A DNA stretch of 64,000 nucleotides from JAJRXR01 sp041402005. Its GTDB lineage: Bacteria > Planctomycetota > Phycisphaerae > Phycisphaerales > UBA1924. Made by a program: the position numbers and the translations under genes. The stretch spans positions 537,490-601,489 of the forward strand of contig JAWKTB010000001.1 in assembly GCA_041402005.1 (NCBI GenBank). Direction: 5' to 3'. Below, piece by piece: positions 1 through 8,124 of this stretch; position 1 is the stretch's first letter; each line of letters starts with the position of its first letter. The notes under the pieces were generated by a model. It ran no database searches. It had not been told where the DNA came from and saw nothing but the letters and a program-made list of their open reading frames with translations.

Positions 1-1
1 G

Positions 2-721
2 TTCGAGTCGATGACCGGGGTGTCGCTGTTCGCGGCGGTCGTGGGGCTGGTGATCATGGTCTGGCGTCGCCAATGGCTGTTCGGCGCGGCGGCGGCCGGG
101 GCGGGGTTCCTCATCCTCACCGGCGCCACCCAGATGAACATCCCGGGCGTCGACATCGGGCGCGAGGCCGCTATCCTGAACACCTCGGTCCTGCTCAAGT
201 ACCACGTGACGACCGTGCTCACGAGCTACGGCCTGATCACGCTGGGCATGATCACGAGCCTGTTCTATCTGGGCGCCCACTACGGGACGAAGTGGTTCGG
301 CAAATCCGAGGCGCAGCTCGTCGCCTCCGCCTCCCTCTCCCCCCCGGGGAGAGGGCAGGGTGAGGGGTCTCCCTCTTCTCTGGCTTCTTCCTTCCCAACC
401 AACGCCCGCCTGCTCGCGGACCTCGACAAGGCGCAGCTCGTGATCCTGCAGCTCGCGTTCTGGGCGCTGGGCGTGGGCATCCTCCTCGGCGCCTGGTGGG
501 CGGATCACTCGTGGGGACGCTGGTGGGCCTTCGACCCCAAAGAGACCTGGGCGCTGGTCACCTGGATCATCTACCTCATCGTCATCCACGTCCGCGTCGC
601 CATCGGCGGCGAGAAGCGAGGCTTCGTCACCGCCTGGCTCTCCGTCCTCGGCTTCATCGTCATGCTCTGGACGTACTTCGGTGTGAACCTGCTGCTGCCG
701 GGGCTGCACGCATACGCGTAG
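2..721 (+). CDS. ccsA: Cytochrome c biogenesis protein CcsA/CcmF-like, C-terminal part (gene starts before the window)
   Basis: Integral membrane protein for haem delivery and ligation in c-type cytochrome maturation. The frame is open to the window edge, so the N-terminus is missing. Several hydrophobic segments are visible, and near the C-terminus there is the family hallmark WGRWWAFDPKETWAL (tryptophan-rich haem-handling motif), followed by two helices. Between two helices is a non-family stretch (ASLSPPGRGQGEGSPSS) encoded by a REP-like palindrome inserted in frame. In this position the insert would lie in a loop, so the protein may remain functional. The gene ends 18 nt before a convergent gene, with no clear terminator between them. 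Confidence 0.85.
   Translation, partial: FESMTGVSLFAAVVGLVIMVWRRQWLFGAAAAGAGFLILTGATQMNIPGVDIGREAAILNTSVLLKYHVTTVLTSYGLITLGMITSLFYLGAHYGTKWFGKSEAQLVASASLSPPGRGQGEGSPSSLASSFPTNARLLADLDKAQLVILQLAFWALGVGILLGAWWADHSWGRWWAFDPKETWALVTWIIYLIVIHVRVAIGGEKRGFVTAWLSVLGFIVMLWTYFGVNLLLPGLHAYA
332..367 (+). repeat. REP-like palindrome, copy 1 (inside the CcsA-like gene)
   Basis: Palindrome built from CCCTCTCCCC and GGGGAGAGGGC followed by GGGTGAGGGG, then a C/T-rich tail (about 368-400). The same unit occurs at 45758, 57419 and 60042, always in this orientation. Here it is read in frame as part of the protein. Confidence 0.8.
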
Positions 722-739
722 TTGGGCGGGCGGGCAGAG

Positions 740-1210
740 TCAGGATGAGGCCGCGTGCGCCTCACGGGGGTGGTACGTCCCCGCATCAGACCTCGACGCG
801 ATCGCGAAGCGGTTCCACATGTTGATCGTCGCGACGACGCAGGTCAGGTCGCTGACCTCCTGCTCGCTCAGGGTCTGGCGGACGCGCTCGTAGACTTCGT
901 CGCCGACGTGGTCGTGGTCGAGGCGCGTCATCGCCTCGCACCAGAGCAGGGCGGCCCGCTCGCGGTCGGTGTAGTACGGGCTCTCGTCCCAGGCGTCCAG
1001 GCCGTAGAGGCGCTGCTCGGTCTCACCGCCAGCCTTGGCGTCCTTCCAGTGCATGTCGATGCAGTAGGCGCACCCGTTGATCTGCGAGGCCCGCAGCTTG
1101 ATCAGGTGGCGCAACGGCTCCTCGATCGACGTCCCGGCGAGCGTCGCGTCCAGGGCGGCCATCGCCTTGAATGGCCCGTTCGACAGCTTGTAGGCATTGA
1201 ACCGCGGCAT
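740..1210 (-). CDS. Carboxymuconolactone decarboxylase / AhpD-like family protein
   Basis: 156-residue AhpD-fold protein. The redox signature E-x-x-x-C-x-x-C-x-x-x-H is present as NGCAYCIDMH, preceded by the usual LIKLRASQ helix. Members of this family act as alkylhydroperoxidase-type thiol enzymes or small decarboxylases. The CxxC/His signature favours the peroxidase type, but the substrate cannot be told from sequence. The start at 1210 is chosen because AAGGAGATCC lies just upstream; longer in-frame extensions look like non-coding translation. It is convergent with the cytochrome gene. Confidence 0.85.
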   Translation of the reverse strand: MPRFNAYKLSNGPFKAMAALDATLAGTSIEEPLRHLIKLRASQINGCAYCIDMHWKDAKAGGETEQRLYGLDAWDESPYYTDRERAALLWCEAMTRLDHDHVGDEVYERVRQTLSEQEVSDLTCVVATINMWNRFAIASRSDAGTYHPREAHAASS

Positions 1211-1316
1211 GTCGGATCTCCTTGTCGTGCCCGCGGACGCCGACGATCCCGGCGCCGATCGCGCACGCACAAGTTTATGCCGTCACCGCCCAACTCCAGG
1301 CCGGCGGCGAGACCGC

Positions 1317-1688
1317 TCAGCGCGTATTCAGCACCACCCGCCCGATCACATCCTTCTCGGCGATCGCGAACGTGCCCACGCCGTTGCGGTTGAGCGTGAG
1401 GGCGCCCGTGTTCGGGTCCCACGCCTCGACGCGCCCGAGATAGGTCTGCCCGGTTGTGTACCGATACGCGACGATCTGCCCGGGCTTGAACGAGTCGGCG
1501 AGCTTGTAGACCAGCACCCGCGAGCCGGCGGGAACCTCCGGCTCCATCGAGTGCATCGGCACGACGTACATCTCCGCGACCGCGGTCTTCACGCCAACCA
1601 TCAGCACCAGCGCGCCGCCGAGGCACACGCCCGTCCTGACCAGGAGCCGACGTCCACGCCGAGTTCGTCCTTCACGCTGTTCGCTCAT
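1317..1688 (-). CDS. Small signal peptidase I (S26)-like membrane protein, probable Lys-less variant
   Basis: 123 residues: a basic N-terminus, one transmembrane segment (about residues 18-38), then MHSMEPEVPAGSRVLVYKL, which matches the S26 box with catalytic Ser (SMEP) and the following D/RVLV strand. GQIVAYRY matches the next conserved box. The box that normally holds the general-base Lys (YIKRV in LepB) reads YLGRV, so that Lys appears to be Gly. It is also much shorter than LepB. It may be a divergent peptidase using another base or a non-catalytic homologue. Start at 1688 is supported by AAGGAG 8 nt upstream. Confidence 0.65.
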   Translation of the reverse strand: MSEQREGRTRRGRRLLVRTGVCLGGALVLMVGVKTAVAEMYVVPMHSMEPEVPAGSRVLVYKLADSFKPGQIVAYRYTTGQTYLGRVEAWDPNTGALTLNRNGVGTFAIAEKDVIGRVVLNTR

Positions 1689-1753
1689 CTGTGCGCTCCT
1701 TTCATCGGCGCCACGGCTGACCCGTGAGGGCAGCCGTGCTCCCCTGGACACTT

Positions 1754-1779
1754 CACGCCTGCCCTTCGGGTCAGGCGTG
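1754..1779. repeat. Short palindromic hairpin
   Basis: CACGCCTG and CAGGCGTG form an 8-bp perfect stem around CCCTTCGGGT. It lies in the intergenic gap between the divergent S26 and mpg genes. A related TTACGCCTGA half-site is found inside the mpg insertion at about 2195. Likely a small dispersed repeat rather than a terminator, since no T-tract follows. Confidence 0.5.
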
Positions 1780-1840
1780 CCACCGTCTCCCTACCCCTCC
1801 CATCGCCCCCCGGTTCGTCCGGGCCGTACCCTCTGAATGG

Positions 1841-2629
1841 ATGAGGGCCCGCCGCTCTTTCTTCTCGGCCGATTCGCCCACGCTCGCCCAGAGGCTGCTT
1901 GGCGCCACCCTCGTCCGGGTCCTGGACGACGGCGCCCGCCTCGCCGGCGTCATCGTCGAGACCGAGGCCTACATCGGGCCTGAGGACACCTGTGCCCACT
2001 CCGTCGGCGGGCGACGCACCGAGCGGACCGAGCCCATGTACGCCAAGCCCGGGACGGCGTACGTCTACTTCACCTACGGCATGCACCACTGCGTCAACGT
2101 CGTCGCGGGGGAGGTCAACCAGCCGGTCGCCGTCCTGATCCGGGCGCTCGAGCCGACCGAGGGGCTGGACATCATGCGGGCTTTGCGTTCGGGCGTTACG
2201 CCTGACTCTCTGTCTCACGGAGGGGGGGGCTTCCAGCCCCCCCATGCTTCAAATGAGCACCAAGGGCGGGGGGGCAAGATGTCCCCCCCTCCAAAAGGCA
2301 GGCAGGCCGTCGGCGGCGCGAACCGCTCCAGAATCCTGCGCGACACCGACCTCTGCTCGGGCCCGGGCAAGATCTGCCAGGCCCTCGCGATCGACCGATC
2401 CCTCTCCGGCATCGACCTTACGAACGATCCCCGTCTCTTTGTCGAACCTTCACGCGCGGGTCCGATAGACCCTGTGAATCTGGTGAACGACGCCAGGATC
2501 GGCGTCGGCGACGCGGACGAGTGGGCCCGGGCGCCCCTCCGCTGGCACGTCAGGGGGAATCCGCACGTCAGCGTGGTGCGAACACCCCGATCGGGCGTGA
2601 GGAAACGCCCCCGCGTGAACCGCGAATAA
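1841..2629 (+). CDS. mpg: DNA-3-methyladenine glycosylase (AAG/Mpg family)
   Basis: Base-excision repair glycosylase removing alkylated purines. 262 residues with the family order: LAQRLLGATLVR, VIVETEAYIGPEDTCAHS (catalytic Glu), GTAYVYFTYGMHHCVNVV (intercalating loop), LCSGPGKICQALAID, and the C-terminal RWHVRGNPHVSVV. Between the helix DIMRALRS and RSRILRD sits about 33 extra residues (about 125-157) encoded by two G/C-rich hairpins, so the gene carries an in-frame repeat insertion. Start at 1841: a TACCCT box lies 8 nt upstream with no Shine-Dalgarno, consistent with a leaderless message. Confidence 0.88.
   Translation: MRARRSFFSADSPTLAQRLLGATLVRVLDDGARLAGVIVETEAYIGPEDTCAHSVGGRRTERTEPMYAKPGTAYVYFTYGMHHCVNVVAGEVNQPVAVLIRALEPTEGLDIMRALRSGVTPDSLSHGGGGFQPPHASNEHQGRGGKMSPPPKGRQAVGGANRSRILRDTDLCSGPGKICQALAIDRSLSGIDLTNDPRLFVEPSRAGPIDPVNLVNDARIGVGDADEWARAPLRWHVRGNPHVSVVRTPRSGVRKRPRVNRE
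2214..2300 (+). repeat. Double G/C hairpin insertion inside mpg
   Basis: Two consecutive hairpins: a run of G at 2222-2229 pairs with C at 2237-2243, and a run of G near 2268-2274 pairs with C at 2283-2288. The encoded peptide (HGGGGFQPPHASNEHQG and on) is absent from the glycosylase family, so this is an insertion kept in frame. Confidence 0.65.
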
Positions 2630-2717
2630 CCGGTGTGCGAATCAGGTTTGGCATCCTAGAATTGGTGTGAACTCCGCCCTCGCGACGATGGGTGTGGGTT
2701 CCCGGAGCGTGTGTTCG

Positions 2718-3131
2718 ATGTCCCAGCAGATCGACCTCAAGCAAGTGATGCGAGACGCGGGCGGGTATTCCCCCGAGTCGTACCGGTTCATCCGTGACGG
2801 CTTGGCCCACACGGTGCGCATGATCCACGGCGACGACGCCGCCGACACCCCGCCCTCGAACTCCGACGACGAGGACTCGCGCCACGTCACCGGTCGCCAG
2901 CTCTGCGAGGGCCTGCGCGACTACGGCCAGCGCCAGTACGGGCTGCTCGCACGCACCGTCCTCTCGCGCTGGGGCATCCGCACGACCGAGGACTTCGGCA
3001 AGATCATCTTCGCCATGGTCGACGCCGGCCTCATGCGCAAGACCGACGAGGACACGCTCGCGGACTTCGTCGGCGTCTACCGTTTCGACGAGGTCTTCGC
3101 CGAGCCCGAGCCAACGACCGCCGGCGCCTGA
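2718..3131 (+). CDS. Minf_1886 family protein (conserved in Planctomycetes/Verrucomicrobia)
   Basis: 137 residues. The sequence YSPESYRFIRDGLAHTVRMIHG followed by RHVTGRQLCEGLRDYGQRQYGLLARTVL and WGIRTTEDFGKIIFAMVDAGLM is the family signature as I recall it. Function is unknown; it is soluble and mostly helical. The start at MSQQIDLKQ (2718) has GGAG 10 nt upstream. A GTG at 2667 preceded by a TAGAAT box (2657-2662) is an alternative start adding 17 residues. Confidence 0.8.
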   Translation: MSQQIDLKQVMRDAGGYSPESYRFIRDGLAHTVRMIHGDDAADTPPSNSDDEDSRHVTGRQLCEGLRDYGQRQYGLLARTVLSRWGIRTTEDFGKIIFAMVDAGLMRKTDEDTLADFVGVYRFDEVFAEPEPTTAGA

Positions 3132-3268
3132 TCCCAGCCCGACATCCCAGATGAGCGCCGAGCGCCCGGCGGGGTGATCGGGTGTGTCGTTCCATCGCTC
3201 CGGACGCCGAGAGTGAGAGGGAGCGAACGCTCGGGTCTTGCTTGGGCGCCACTCGCACGGGACCGCCC

Positions 3269-3295
3269 CTGAGTCCCGAGGCTTCGCGGACTCAG
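3269..3295. other. Hairpin in the gap 3132-3346
   Basis: CTGAGTCC and GGACTCAG form an 8-bp stem with an 11-nt loop in the spacer before the permease gene. No T-tract follows, so it is not a convincing terminator. The rest of this 215-nt spacer shows only the TACCCT box at 3333-3338. Confidence 0.3.
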
Positions 3296-3346
3296 CCTCG
3301 GCGTCCGGGCCTGCGCCCCCCGCCTGTTCTGGTACCCTCCCGCCCG

Positions 3347-4765
3347 ATGGCGCCCGAGGAGCCCAGTCCCAAGGCACGCTGGTCGGATCTGCACATCTGG
3401 CAGGTTCAGTACGTCCGCGACATCCTCATGATCCTGGGCGTGCTCGCCCTCTTCTGGCTGGGCCAGAAGCTCAGCATCGTCACGGTCCCCGTGCTGCTCG
3501 CGATCCTCTTCGCGTACTTGTTCGAGCCGGTGATCCAGTTCCTGATGCGCCGGACACGCCTCAAGCGTCACGGCGCCGTCACCGCCATCCTCGTCGCCAT
3601 CGTGCTGGGCATCGTCGTGCCTGGGGCCCTCGCGCTGAGCTACGGCGTGATCCAGGGGGCGGCCCTGGTCAGAACCGTCGGCGGCAACACGATCGCCCTG
3701 CGCGATTCGGTCAAGGCGGCCCAGCACGTCCGCAAGCTCGAGCGAGAGATCGACGCGGCCAAGGTTGGGCTGCCGACCCCCGACGCCGGCCAAACGGATG
3801 CCGAGGGCGAGCTGACGACGCCTCAAGCGCCTGAGGCCTCGGGCGTCGACGAGGCGAGGAGCCCCGAACGGATCGAGGAGGACCTGGCGAAGGCGAAGCT
3901 GGTGGAGGAAGAAGCCGTCCGCGACCTGCGCGAGCAGGCGGGCCAGTCCTGGGTCGATCTGCACGACTGGCTGATCGGCGCCAACGACCGCGAGGACCTG
4001 ACCGTCGCGCTCGACTACGTGGGCGAGTACCTCGAGGCCGAGGCGGGTCGAGTCGCCCAGGCCGCGGCGGGCGTCAGCGCGAACGCGGTCGGCGTCGCCG
4101 TCGCCTTCCTCTCGCGCGCCTTCGGCATCCTCTTCATGCTCTTCCTCACCGCCTTCTTCTTCTACTTCTTCGCCACCGGCTGGGTCGAGTTCAAGGGCTT
4201 CACGGGCAAGCTCCTGCCCGACAAGCACCGCGACCAGATCGTCCACCTGGCGACCCGCTTCGACCGGATCATCGCCGCCTTCATCCGCGGGCGACTCACC
4301 ATCGCCTTCATCCAGGCGATCGTTTTCACCGTCGGCTACTGGATCATCGGCGTCCCGGCCTCGTTCATCCTCGGGCCGGTGGTGGCGATCCTCTCGATCG
4401 TGCCGTACATGGCCCTGGTCGGCGTGCCCGTCGCGATCGTCCTGCTCTGGCTGGAGAACCACACGGGGATCCGGGGCAACCCCCTGTACGTCCTGGGCGC
4501 CCCGACCGCCTTCTACTTCTTCGCCCAGGCCCTGGACGACTACATCTGGACGCCCATGATCCAGGGCAAGGAGACCGGGATGTCCACGCCGGCGATCCTG
4601 TTCGCCTCCCTGGCGGGCGGGGTGCTCTTCGGGGTCTTCGGGCTGCTGATCGCGATCCCGATCGCGGCCTGCCTCAAGATCCTGATCCAGGAGGTCTTCT
4701 GGCCCAAGTTCCGGGCATGGGCCGAGGGGGAGGCCAAGGACTTCCTGCCCATCGACGGGGCGTAG
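3347..4765 (+). CDS. AI-2E family transporter (PerM/UPF0118-type permease)
   Basis: 472-residue polytopic membrane protein. Two N-terminal helices (ILMILGVLALFWLG, VPVLLAILFAYLFEPVIQFL) match the family start, and the C-terminal half has the typical re-entrant and helix pattern with FGLLIAIPIAACLKIL near the end. Between the third helix and the core is a charged insertion (about residues 115-210), partly heptad-like (RIEEDLAKAKLVEEEAVRDLREQ), probably a coiled coil. Members export small molecules or ions; the substrate here is unknown. The start has TACCCT 8 nt upstream and no Shine-Dalgarno. Confidence 0.85.
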   Translation: MAPEEPSPKARWSDLHIWQVQYVRDILMILGVLALFWLGQKLSIVTVPVLLAILFAYLFEPVIQFLMRRTRLKRHGAVTAILVAIVLGIVVPGALALSYGVIQGAALVRTVGGNTIALRDSVKAAQHVRKLEREIDAAKVGLPTPDAGQTDAEGELTTPQAPEASGVDEARSPERIEEDLAKAKLVEEEAVRDLREQAGQSWVDLHDWLIGANDREDLTVALDYVGEYLEAEAGRVAQAAAGVSANAVGVAVAFLSRAFGILFMLFLTAFFFYFFATGWVEFKGFTGKLLPDKHRDQIVHLATRFDRIIAAFIRGRLTIAFIQAIVFTVGYWIIGVPASFILGPVVAILSIVPYMALVGVPVAIVLLWLENHTGIRGNPLYVLGAPTAFYFFAQALDDYIWTPMIQGKETGMSTPAILFASLAGGVLFGVFGLLIAIPIAACLKILIQEVFWPKFRAWAEGEAKDFLPIDGA

Positions 4766-4890
4766 GCGGCGAGGCGGGCGCATGACCGCCGCCCGGTCGG
4801 AGCCGGCGTCGCCCGGTGAGCGGGCCTCCCGGATCGACGCGGTCGGGACCCGCTTGCAGACCACCTCGTTTTCGGGGATGATCCCGCCCC

Positions 4891-5280
4891 ATGACGCAAT
4901 CCACCGACTCCCCGCCGCCGTCCTCCGCCCCCAAGGAACCCGGCGGTCTGGACATGAACCTGGTCAAGTTCCCCTTCCTGATCTCGGGAATCTTCAACGG
5001 GATCTCCGCGCTGACGTGGATCCTGATGAGCATCCCGCTGATCTTCATGTTCGTGGGCTGCCTGACGCTCCCGCTGGCGCTGGGCGCCGGCGTGCTCGCA
5101 GTCTTCGAGATCCTGGTCTTCGTCGCACTGCACCAGAACAAGAAGCCCCGCCCCAGCAAGAAGAAGCTCAAGCTCCTCGCGATCCTCGAGATCTGCACCA
5201 TCCTCCTCTTCAACGTGCCCAGCGTCGCCTGCGGCATCTGGACCCTGCTGCAGCTCGAGAAGTACGACGAGAACGCCTGA
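4891..5280 (+). CDS. Small membrane protein of unknown function
   Basis: 129 residues with a polar Pro/Ser-rich N-terminus and three hydrophobic stretches: about 24-58, 60-80 and a weaker one at about 98-118. A lysine-rich loop (NKKPRPSKKKLK) lies before the third. I do not recognise the family. Composition and codon use fit a real gene, and a strong terminator follows directly. Confidence 0.6.
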   Translation: MTQSTDSPPPSSAPKEPGGLDMNLVKFPFLISGIFNGISALTWILMSIPLIFMFVGCLTLPLALGAGVLAVFEILVFVALHQNKKPRPSKKKLKLLAILEICTILLFNVPSVACGIWTLLQLEKYDENA

Positions 5281-5314
5281 CACCAAGCGCGGCCGCGCCG
5301 CCTCGCACAAGAAC

Positions 5315-5352
5315 AAGAGCCGGGCCGCGGTTCACGCCGCGGCCCGGCTCTT
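5315..5352. terminator. Strong bidirectional intrinsic terminator
   Basis: A 16-bp perfect stem (AAGAGCCGGGCCGCGG paired with its complement at 5337-5352) with loop TTCACG, followed by TTCGTTTG on + and CTTGTTCTTG on -. It separates the convergent genes ending at 5280 and 5386. Confidence 0.85.
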
Positions 5353-5385
5353 CGTTTGTCGAGGCGACGCCCGGGCGGGCGTCGA

Positions 5386-5991
5386 TCAATCGTCCGTCGG
5401 CACGTTCGCCTGATTCATCTGGGTCATCTCCGCGGGGATCGGGCGCTCGGGCGACTCCGTGTCCCAGCAGATGAGCAGCACCTTCCAGCCGGCCGCGGGG
5501 TCGTTGGGATCGCGCACGAGCTGGAAGCTGTTGACGCCGCGGGCGACCGCCTCGCCGCCAGGCTCGACTGTCGTCTCGTACGCGCTCATCACGTGCGCCA
5601 TCCTGCCGAACACCTGCGCGTTGTCCCACGTCGAGTGCTCGTAGAACGGGTTGGACGCCATGTGCGCGCCGGCCTTCTCGACGTACTCCTCGGGCGTCCA
5701 CGAGATCATCCGGGGTGGCGTACCCACCTGGTCTCCCTGGGCCGGGCGACCCTGCGTGAAAAACGTCAGGCGCCCGCCCTCGGCGAACATCGCCCGGAAC
5801 CGCTCCCAGTCCCGCGCCTCGCCCGCCGGCCCGGAGATCAGGTCGTACATCTCCTGGACCGTCGCCAGGGCGTCCTGCTTGGCCTGTTTGCGATCAGCAT
5901 TCCAGGCCTCCAGGCGCAGCAGCCCCGCCGCACTGGCGACGACGCACGTGGACGCGACCAGTCCCCCCATCCAGACGCCTCGATTGCTCAT
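5386..5991 (-). CDS. Exported or membrane-anchored NTF2/SnoaL-like protein
   Basis: 201 residues. An N-terminal hydrophobic segment (about 6-26) looks like a signal anchor. The body (ALATVQEMYDLISGPAGEARDWERFRAMFA... to GWKVLLICWDTES) has the cone-shaped NTF2-like pattern of helices followed by strands, as in SnoaL/DUF4440-type proteins. Some such proteins are small enzymes and others bind ligands; no catalytic residues can be assigned. Start supported by GGGAGGG 6 nt upstream. Confidence 0.65.
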   Translation of the reverse strand: MSNRGVWMGGLVASTCVVASAAGLLRLEAWNADRKQAKQDALATVQEMYDLISGPAGEARDWERFRAMFAEGGRLTFFTQGRPAQGDQVGTPPRMISWTPEEYVEKAGAHMASNPFYEHSTWDNAQVFGRMAHVMSAYETTVEPGGEAVARGVNSFQLVRDPNDPAAGWKVLLICWDTESPERPIPAEMTQMNQANVPTDD

Positions 5992-6060
5992 TACGGCCCT
6001 CCCTACAGATGCTCGATCATGCTACCGCAAGTCCTGGCGGGTCGTTGCGGGGGCGTCGCC

Positions 6061-7584
6061 TCATCGCCGCTTCTTGGGCTTTCGCTGCTTCACGCCCCGA
6101 GACTTGGCCTTGGTCGAGCCCTTGCGTCCCAGGCCCATCGCGCCCATGCCGCCGATCATGTCGCCCATGCTGCCGCCGGCGAGTTGTTTGGCCGCGGCGA
6201 TCTTCGCACCCGTGCTCATCGACGCCATCTGCTTGGTCATTTTGCTGATCGCGTCGAACTGCTTGACGAGCTGGGCCACCTGCTGGGGCTCGCCGCCGGC
6301 GCCCTTGGCGATCCGCCGACGGCGTGACGTGTCGATCAGCTTCGGAGACTTGCGCTCGCGGGGCGTCATCGAGTGCACGATCGCCTCGGTCCTGTCGAGC
6401 TGCTTCTCGTCGATGTCCACGCCCTTGAGCATGGAGCCGACGCCGGGCAGCAGGCCCATCACCTGCTTCATCGGGCCCATCTTCCGCAGCGAGCGAAGCT
6501 GCTTGAGGAAGTCGTCCATCGTCATCTCGCCCTTGGCCATCTTGGCCTCGAGCTCCTTGGCCTCCTCCTCGCTCACCTCCTGTTGGGCCTTCTCCACAAG
6601 CGAGACCACGTCGCCCATGCCGAGGATCCGCCCCGCCATCCGGTGCGGGTTGAAGACCTCGATCGCGTCCATCTTCTCGCCCACGCCGATGAAGCGGACG
6701 GGGGCGCCCGTGACGGCCTTAACGCTGATGGCGGCGCCCCCCCGCGTGTCCGAGTCGAGCTTGGTCAGGATCACGCCATCGACCTCGAGGCGCTCGTGGA
6801 ACGCCTTGGCGGAGTTGACCGCGTCCTGCCCGGTCATCGCGTCCACGACCAGGAAGATGTGGTGGGGGGTCAGGGCTTTATTCACGCGCTGCAGCTCGCC
6901 CATCAGCTCGTCGTTGACGTGGAGGCGCCCGGCCGTGTCGAGGATCAGGACGTCCACGCCCTGCGTGCGGGCGGCCTTGAGCGCGTTCTGGCAGACCTGC
7001 ACCGCGACGCCGACGGCCTTGCCGTACTCGGCGCACTTGTCCGGCTCGCCGTAAAAATGAATCTGCGCCCCGCCGCTGACGGTCTCGTTGGCGTGCTGGG
7101 CGACGGTCTGGAGCTGCTCGACGGCCGCCGGTCGCTGGAGGTCCGCCGCCGCGAGCATGACCGACCTGCCGCGCTTCTTGAGGAACCCCGCGAGCTTGCC
7201 GCACGTCGTGGTCTTCCCCGAGCCCTGGAGCCCGCACATCATCACGACCGTCGGCCCCGGCGAGACCTTCAGGATCCCCGGCCCCGACTCGATCGCCGCC
7301 TCGGGGCCGGCTTCGGGATCGCCCCCGAGCAGCTCGACCAGGCGGGCGTGGACGATGCCGATCATCTCCTGGCCCGGCTTGAGGCTCTTGGTGACCTCCC
7401 GCCCGACGGCGTCCGCCATCACGTCCGCAGTGAACTTGTCGACGACGCCGAGGTTCACGTCCGCGTCGAGCAGGGCGGTGCGGACGTCCTCCATCGCCTC
7501 GCGGACGTTGGACTCGGAGATCGAGCCCCTGCCTGAGAGCTTGCGCATCATGCCGTTGAAGCCGTCGGAGAGTCTGTCGAACAT
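6061..7584 (-). CDS. ffh: Signal recognition particle protein Ffh (SRP54)
   Basis: 507-residue SRP GTPase that binds signal peptides and 4.5S RNA and docks to FtsY for co-translational membrane targeting. N domain (MFDRLSDGFNGMMRKLSGRG), then G domain with P-loop GLQGSGKTTTCGKLA, DTAGRLHVN, TKLDSDTRGGAA and GVGEKMDAIEVF, then the M domain with methionine-rich tail and a very basic C-terminus (RKGSTKAKSRGVKQRKPKKRR region). Upstream, TACCCT lies 6 nt before the ATG, so the transcript is probably leaderless. It is divergent from the zinc-ribbon gene at 7631, whose own box is 3 helical turns away. Confidence 0.97.
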   Translation of the reverse strand: MFDRLSDGFNGMMRKLSGRGSISESNVREAMEDVRTALLDADVNLGVVDKFTADVMADAVGREVTKSLKPGQEMIGIVHARLVELLGGDPEAGPEAAIESGPGILKVSPGPTVVMMCGLQGSGKTTTCGKLAGFLKKRGRSVMLAAADLQRPAAVEQLQTVAQHANETVSGGAQIHFYGEPDKCAEYGKAVGVAVQVCQNALKAARTQGVDVLILDTAGRLHVNDELMGELQRVNKALTPHHIFLVVDAMTGQDAVNSAKAFHERLEVDGVILTKLDSDTRGGAAISVKAVTGAPVRFIGVGEKMDAIEVFNPHRMAGRILGMGDVVSLVEKAQQEVSEEEAKELEAKMAKGEMTMDDFLKQLRSLRKMGPMKQVMGLLPGVGSMLKGVDIDEKQLDRTEAIVHSMTPRERKSPKLIDTSRRRRIAKGAGGEPQQVAQLVKQFDAISKMTKQMASMSTGAKIAAAKQLAGGSMGDMIGGMGAMGLGRKGSTKAKSRGVKQRKPKKRR

Positions 7585-7630
7585 GGGAGAAGGGTAGCGG
7601 GGGGGGGATAGAGCCATCTAGACTGCTCGG

Positions 7631-8086
7631 ATGCCAAACCCTGCCGTGGAGCAGGAGGCTCCGCCGCCGACCTATCGCACTTGGCTCCTACGCGTCCGCC
7701 CCGCTGGGTTCGAGCACGAGCCCTGGTCGGACCTTCGTGTCGCTGCGAGGTCGGCGATCCAGGCGGAGGCCATTCTCCGTCGCCAGGGATACGACGTGAG
7801 TCCTGAGGGCGCCCGGACGGTCGCCGGCTCGCCTGATCCGTTCACGCCCGCGGTCCCGCCCCCCCTCCGCTGTGGGAAGTGTGGCTACGAGTTGGACGGA
7901 CTCGTCGTCCACCAGGCAATCATCCAGTGTCCGGAGTGCGCGTTCGCACAGGTCGTCACCTGCTGGGGTCCAGCAGCTGTGAGTGAACCAAGCATGCCAA
8001 GGGTCGTTGTGTATCTGTTTGCCATCATCGGAGGCATTGTCGTTGCGCTGTTCTCATTGGTGATGATCGCGGGGCTCTTATTCTGA
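7631..8086 (+). CDS. Zinc-ribbon membrane protein of unknown function
   Basis: 151 residues. A central zinc ribbon CGKCGYELDG...CPECAF (two CxxC pairs) is followed by a single C-terminal transmembrane helix (VYLFAIIGGIVVALFSLVMIAGLLF region). The N-terminus has a short domain with a helix (AARSAIQAEAILRRQGYDV) resembling small alpha/beta folds. I do not recognise a named family. TAGACT lies 6 nt before the ATG. Confidence 0.6.
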   Translation: MPNPAVEQEAPPPTYRTWLLRVRPAGFEHEPWSDLRVAARSAIQAEAILRRQGYDVSPEGARTVAGSPDPFTPAVPPPLRCGKCGYELDGLVVHQAIIQCPECAFAQVVTCWGPAAVSEPSMPRVVVYLFAIIGGIVVALFSLVMIAGLLF

Positions 8087-8124
8087 GTGTGTTCCGTTTT
8101 CCGTCGCGCTGACGACACACACTC

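Noticed and set aside
3077..4864. Long minus-strand open frame opposite the AI-2E transporter
   Set aside because: Arg/Asp/Glu-rich composition without domains; high GC leaves few stop codons on the opposite strand. The + strand gene has clear family motifs.
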